From the NCBI RefSeq assembly GCF_001449115.1, contig NZ_LAIJ01000001.1, positions 124,001 through 188,000 of the forward strand: a DNA stretch of 64,000 nucleotides, in the 5' to 3' direction. Each line of letters starts with the position of its first letter. The stretch's first letter is position 1. Source of the DNA: Occallatibacter gabretensis (GTDB lineage: Bacteria > Acidobacteriota > Terriglobia > Terriglobales > Acidobacteriaceae). The notes beneath the pieces were generated by a model, which was not told the origin of the DNA, did not search any database, and worked only from the letters and a program-made list of their open reading frames with translations. A program made the position numbers and the translations under genes. Below are positions 60,826-64,000 of the stretch, piece by piece.

Positions 60826-61245
60826 ATGAATTGTAGTCGATTACTCGCACGGAAAGCTGAGTATGCTCTGGCGCTGCTCATAATGGTCGTCATCGCACTT
60901 GCATGCCAGGCGCAGTCGGTGGGCAATAATAACCTAGACCGCTTTCCGAAAATGGATCCCATGGACAACGAGGATATGACGCAGGAGATGCGCCGGATGC
61001 ACCTGCTGAATGCCGCGCGGCAAAAATCCATGGTCTCTGATGCCGAAAGGCTCCTGGCGCTGGCCCGAGAGTTGAACGCCGGCGTGGGTGCGGGCGGCAA
61101 TGCGCTTTCAGCCGGGCAGAGAATGAGGATGGCGGCGGATATTGAAAAGCTGGCGCACAACGTAAGGGAGAAGATGAGTTATGTGCCTGGGACCCCTTCG
61201 GCTCCGCCGCCGCTCCGTCCGTCCTCGAACTCCTGGCCGCAATAA
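60826..61245 (+). CDS. Small exported helical protein, paralogue of the previous gene
   Basis: A 139-residue protein with signal peptide (ALALLIMVVIALACQAQS; AGGAGG upstream of ATG 60826). The helical part, DAERLLALARELNAGVGAGG then MAADIEKLAHNVREKM, aligns by eye with the preceding protein: both read LLxLAxEL...(A)xxIEKLA/IERVA. The C-terminus is Pro-rich. Function unknown. They probably arose by tandem duplication and sit at the envelope next to MscS. Confidence 0.65.
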   Translation: MNCSRLLARKAEYALALLIMVVIALACQAQSVGNNNLDRFPKMDPMDNEDMTQEMRRMHLLNAARQKSMVSDAERLLALARELNAGVGAGGNALSAGQRMRMAADIEKLAHNVREKMSYVPGTPSAPPPLRPSSNSWPQ

Positions 61246-61359
61246 TCCACAGGCAGGCATCCCGGGCGGAAATTCGCTCCCAATAGTACAATCATGGGTG
61301 GCTTTGCCTGGCTCGGCGACGAGTCGATGGTTCGATCTGTAACGGGAGAGTAAAAGGGA

Positions 61360-63534
61360 ATGGGACTCGCAGTTTCCGGTATCCGCCTGTCCGAAGGAAT
61401 TTCGGCTTCCGGCAGCCTCGCTCCAGAGGTTCTTGTGGATATCTATCGGCTGATGTACCTTTCCCGCCGCATAGACGACCGCGAGATTCTGCTGAAGCGC
61501 CAGCAGAAAATCTACTTCCAGATCTCAGGCGCCGGACATGAGGCGCTGCAAATAGGTGCTGCGCTGGCGTTGCGCTCCGGATATGACTGGTTCTTTCCCT
61601 ACTACCGTGATCGCGCGCTGTGCCTCACGCTGGGCGTAACACCGGAAGAGATGTTTCTGCAGGCCGTGGGTGCGGCGACAGACCCGGCCAGCGGCGGACG
61701 GCAGATGCCGACGCACTGGGGCGACCGCAAGCTGCACATTGTCAGCACTTCATCCTCTACCACTACACAGCTACTGCATGCCGTTGGCTGCGCGGAGGCC
61801 GGCCTCTACTTCAGCCGTCATCCTGAAGCTGCGAAAAAGGTCTCCGGCGATTATCGCGAATTTGCCGATGTTACGTTCCATGGCGACGAGATTGCGCTGG
61901 CCTGTGTGGGTGAGGGTTCCACCTCACAGGGCGAGTTCTGGGAGGCGATGAATACCGCTTCCAACAAGAAACTCCCCGTCATCTTTTGCGTGGAAGACAA
62001 CGGTTATGCCATCAGCGTGCCGGTGGAGGTGAATACTCCCGGTGGCAATATTTCGCGGCTGGTGGCGAACTTCCCGAATTTCTACTTTGCGGAAGTGGAT
62101 GGCACCGACCCCGAAGTGACGCTGCGGGCTTTTCAGGCAGCTGCAGAGCATTGCCGTGCGGGCAAAGGTCCTGCGCTGGTGCATGGGCACGTTGTGCGGC
62201 CGTACTCGCACTCGCTGTCAGACGATGACAAGCTGTACCGTTCTGCCGAGGAACGCGAAGCGGATGCGATGCGCGATCCGCTGACGCGGATGCAGATGCG
62301 CCTGCTGCGTGAGGGCGTTCTGACTGCTGAGCAGATTACGGCACTAGAGCATCAACTGGATGTCGAAGTGGCCGAGGCTGCCGAGCGCGCGCTGGTCGCG
62401 CCATTGCCGGAGATCGAGAGCATCACGAAGCACGTCTACTCCGAGAATCTCGATCCTACTCGCGCTGCCTTTGCCACAGAGCGGCCGGTGGAAGATACCG
62501 AGAAGAAGACTCCGCGTACGATGGCCGACCTGATCAATGCCTGCCTGCATGATGAGATGGCGCGCGATGAGCGCGTGATTATCTACGGCGAAGACGTGGC
62601 GGATGCGAGCAGGGAAGAGGCCTTGAAGGAAGCCAAGGGCAAAGGCGGCGTTTTTAAGCTGACCGCGGGACTGCAGACGGCCTTTGGTTCAGAGCGCGTC
62701 TTTAATTCGCCGCTGGCTGAAGCGAACATCGTTGGCCGGGCTGTGGGCTATGCCGTGCGCGGCATGAAGCCTGTGGTCGAGATTCAGTTCTTTGACTATA
62801 TTTGGCCAGCCGTGCACCAGATTCACAACGAACTGGCTGTGATGCGGTGGCGCTCGAATGGCACATTTGCAGCGCCTGCGGTGATTCGTGTGCCCATTGG
62901 CGGCTATCTTACCGGCGGAGCTATTTATCACTCGCAGTCCGGCGAGAGCATCTTTACGCACATTCCCGGCCTGCGCGTCATTTTCCCATCAAACGCATTA
63001 GACGCGAATGGCCTGCTGCGCACGGCCATCCGTTGTGACGATCCGGTTCTCTTTCTGGAGCACAAGCGGCTTTACCGGGAAACCTACGGCCGCGCGCCGT
63101 ATCCGGGGCCCGATTTTGCCATTCCGTTCGGCAAGGCGCGCACGGTGCGGCCCGGCAAAGATATGACGATTGTGACTTACGGCGCCGTCGTGCCGCGCGC
63201 TTTACAGGCTGCTGAGAAGGCGAAGCGCGAGCACAATATCGATGTGGAACTGATTGATCTGCGGACGCTAAACCCCTACGACTGGGAGGCGATTGCGGAG
63301 TCGGTTCGCAAAACCAGCCGCGTGATTGTGGCGCATGAGGACATGCAGAGCTGGGGTTATGGGGCGGAGATCGCGGCGCGCATTGCGGATGAGCTCTTTG
63401 AGGATCTGGATGCGCCCGTTAAGCGCGTGGCCGGCATGGATACTTTTGTGGCCTATCAGCCGATTCTGGAGGACGTGATCCTGCCGCAGCCGGAGAAGAT
63501 TCTCCGGGCTATCGTGGATTTGCGTGCCTATTAG
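61360..63534 (+). CDS. Fused 2-oxoacid dehydrogenase E1 (alpha and beta subunits in one chain)
   Basis: Thiamine-diphosphate enzyme of 724 residues that decarboxylates a branched-chain 2-oxo acid, pyruvate or acetoin and hands the acyl group to E2. Residues about 20-360 are the alpha subunit: [20 protein letters not shown], then the ThDP motif [18 protein letters not shown] with the closing VEDNGYAIS. Residues about 385-724 are the beta subunit ([77 protein letters not shown]). The chain is continuous, without frame break. Fused E1 enzymes of this kind occur in Acidobacteriota, Bacteroidota and others. E2 and E3 genes are not in the window. Confidence 0.92.
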   Translation: MGLAVSGIRLSEGISASGSLAPEVLVDIYRLMYLSRRIDDREILLKRQQKIYFQISGAGHEALQIGAALALRSGYDWFFPYYRDRALCLTLGVTPEEMFLQAVGAATDPASGGRQMPTHWGDRKLHIVSTSSSTTTQLLHAVGCAEAGLYFSRHPEAAKKVSGDYREFADVTFHGDEIALACVGEGSTSQGEFWEAMNTASNKKLPVIFCVEDNGYAISVPVEVNTPGGNISRLVANFPNFYFAEVDGTDPEVTLRAFQAAAEHCRAGKGPALVHGHVVRPYSHSLSDDDKLYRSAEEREADAMRDPLTRMQMRLLREGVLTAEQITALEHQLDVEVAEAAERALVAPLPEIESITKHVYSENLDPTRAAFATERPVEDTEKKTPRTMADLINACLHDEMARDERVIIYGEDVADASREEALKEAKGKGGVFKLTAGLQTAFGSERVFNSPLAEANIVGRAVGYAVRGMKPVVEIQFFDYIWPAVHQIHNELAVMRWRSNGTFAAPAVIRVPIGGYLTGGAIYHSQSGESIFTHIPGLRVIFPSNALDANGLLRTAIRCDDPVLFLEHKRLYRETYGRAPYPGPDFAIPFGKARTVRPGKDMTIVTYGAVVPRALQAAEKAKREHNIDVELIDLRTLNPYDWEAIAESVRKTSRVIVAHEDMQSWGYGAEIAARIADELFEDLDAPVKRVAGMDTFVAYQPILEDVILPQPEKILRAIVDLRAY

Positions 63535-63571
63535 TTCTACACCTATTCATCCGCGCAGCTACAATACTGGG

Positions 63572-63625
63572 ATGGCTCAGCACATGTACCGCGCGCAGCG
63601 GCGGAAGGCGGTTCCGGCCGCATGA
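63572..63625 (+). CDS. Possible 17-codon leader peptide overlapping the ABC gene start
   Basis: An ATG at 63572 opens a 17-codon frame (MAQHMYRAQRRKAVPAA) whose TGA overlaps the ATG of the ABC exporter gene as ATGA. It may couple translation or be accidental. No strong Shine-Dalgarno was seen, and the reading is speculative. Confidence 0.2.
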   Translation: MAQHMYRAQRRKAVPAA

Positions 63626-64000
63626 AGTCATTTTTCCGGCTCCTGCGCTTCGGGCTGCCATACACCCTTTATTGGCTTCCGGGCGTGGTGCTGCTTGCAG
63701 CGGTGGGCCTGCTCGATACGCTGCGCGTGGCGTTGTTTGTGCCAATTCTAGGTGCGGTGCTCAAGCCGGGAAATGGGTCCAGTTCATTGGCACTCTTTCC
63801 CTTTGCTCCCCCAGGGTGGCAATTCGACATCCATAAGTTTGTTCCTCAGCGAATGCACAATGACTGGGCCGTTGTGGCTTTCGCGCTCATCGGCTCTACG
63901 ATTCTGAAGGGTCTGTGCGATTACGCCGGTACTTATCTGGTGAATTACGCGGGCTTCGGCACTATTACTGATCTTCGCAACAAGCTTTACGAAGTTACTC
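63622..64000 (+). CDS. ABC exporter, N-terminal transmembrane part (partial)
   Basis: The frame opens with ATG 63622 and runs off the right edge after 126 residues. The N-terminus YTLYWLPGVVLLAAVGLLDTLRVALFVPIL contains the first membrane helix of a type I ABC exporter. A second follows (WAVVAFALIGSTILKGLCDYAGTYLVNYAGFGTITDLRNKLYE). DLRNKLYE fits the MsbA-like coupling-helix region after helix 2. The nucleotide-binding domain lies outside the window. A lipid A or glycolipid flippase is the likeliest type. Confidence 0.8.
   Translation, partial: MKSFFRLLRFGLPYTLYWLPGVVLLAAVGLLDTLRVALFVPILGAVLKPGNGSSSLALFPFAPPGWQFDIHKFVPQRMHNDWAVVAFALIGSTILKGLCDYAGTYLVNYAGFGTITDLRNKLYEVT

Overview
The window looks like a chromosomal stretch from a GC-rich member of the Acidobacteriota, probably class Terriglobia. 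The main support is a tandem pair of very long MacB/FtsX-like permeases of the ADOP type (Acidobacterial duplicated orphan permease) behind a PadR regulator. Other support comes from several secreted glycoside hydrolases and a wealth of intergenic palindromes. No rRNA, tRNA, CRISPR array, complete insertion sequence or prophage was seen. The genus is not resolved from sequence reading alone.

Layout. 1-847: N-terminal part of a PDZ-containing membrane protein, probably a sensor kinase. 1.5-3.3 kb: TetR regulator divergent from an azoreductase-DoxX operon, with a palindromic operator candidate. 3.5-6.0 kb: L-ribulose-5-phosphate 4-epimerase-like aldolase, then an ECF sigma / membrane anti-sigma / LTxxQ periplasmic protein operon. 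6.3-14.3 kb: minus-strand RhlE-type helicase, GH3 enzyme with PA14 domain, GH20 enzyme, DUF481 outer-membrane-type protein. 14.6-23.1 kb: sugar porter behind a LacI-type operator, M48 peptidase with beta-propeller-like tail, S53 peptidase, UbiD decarboxylase, secreted protein. 23.2-26.6 kb: glutamine-rich YXWGXW-type lipoprotein, Moco-domain-like protein, orphan NuoI-like ferredoxin, two small cysteine-rich exported proteins. 26.6-31.4 kb: Rsm22-like methyltransferase and full-length MetH. 31.6-34.8 kb: a sugar kinase fused to a RapZ C-terminal domain, overlapping a MurU-like nucleotidyltransferase, then a HEAT-repeat protein. 34.8-37.8 kb: GH16 lipoprotein and an OlsB/OlsA-like ornithine-lipid pair. 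38-43.2 kb: amino-acid permease, cysteine-desulfurase-like enzyme, NTF2-like protein, PDZ fragment, and a RibD/DHFR-like domain fused to a SpoIIE phosphatase. 43.7-50.9 kb: LacI regulator, glycerate 2-kinase, hydrolase, M20 peptidase, O-methyltransferase, glutathione peroxidase, FkbM methyltransferase. 51.2-64 kb: thioredoxin-domain (DUF255) protein, two ADOP permeases with PadR, MscS channel, two paralogous small exported proteins, fused E1 alpha/beta 2-oxoacid dehydrogenase, and the start of an ABC exporter.

How the genes work together. The clearest physiological themes are polysaccharide breakdown and sugar uptake (GH3, GH20, GH16, sugar porter, araD-like, two regulators of LacI/TetR type), envelope maintenance (sigma/anti-sigma/LTxxQ, amino-sugar recycling kinase plus nucleotidyltransferase, ornithine lipids, MscS) and redox defence (AzoR, glutathione peroxidase).

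The most unusual items are the RibD-SpoIIE fusion, the kinase-RapZ fusion coupled to MurU, a pair of tiny cysteine-rich exported proteins, and several families of intergenic repeats. One repeat family keeps its flanks but changes both stem arms together. There is also a 32-bp near-perfect palindrome bracketed by an 8-bp direct repeat. Start sites were moved inward from the longest open frame wherever a Shine-Dalgarno sequence, signal peptide or family alignment argued for it.
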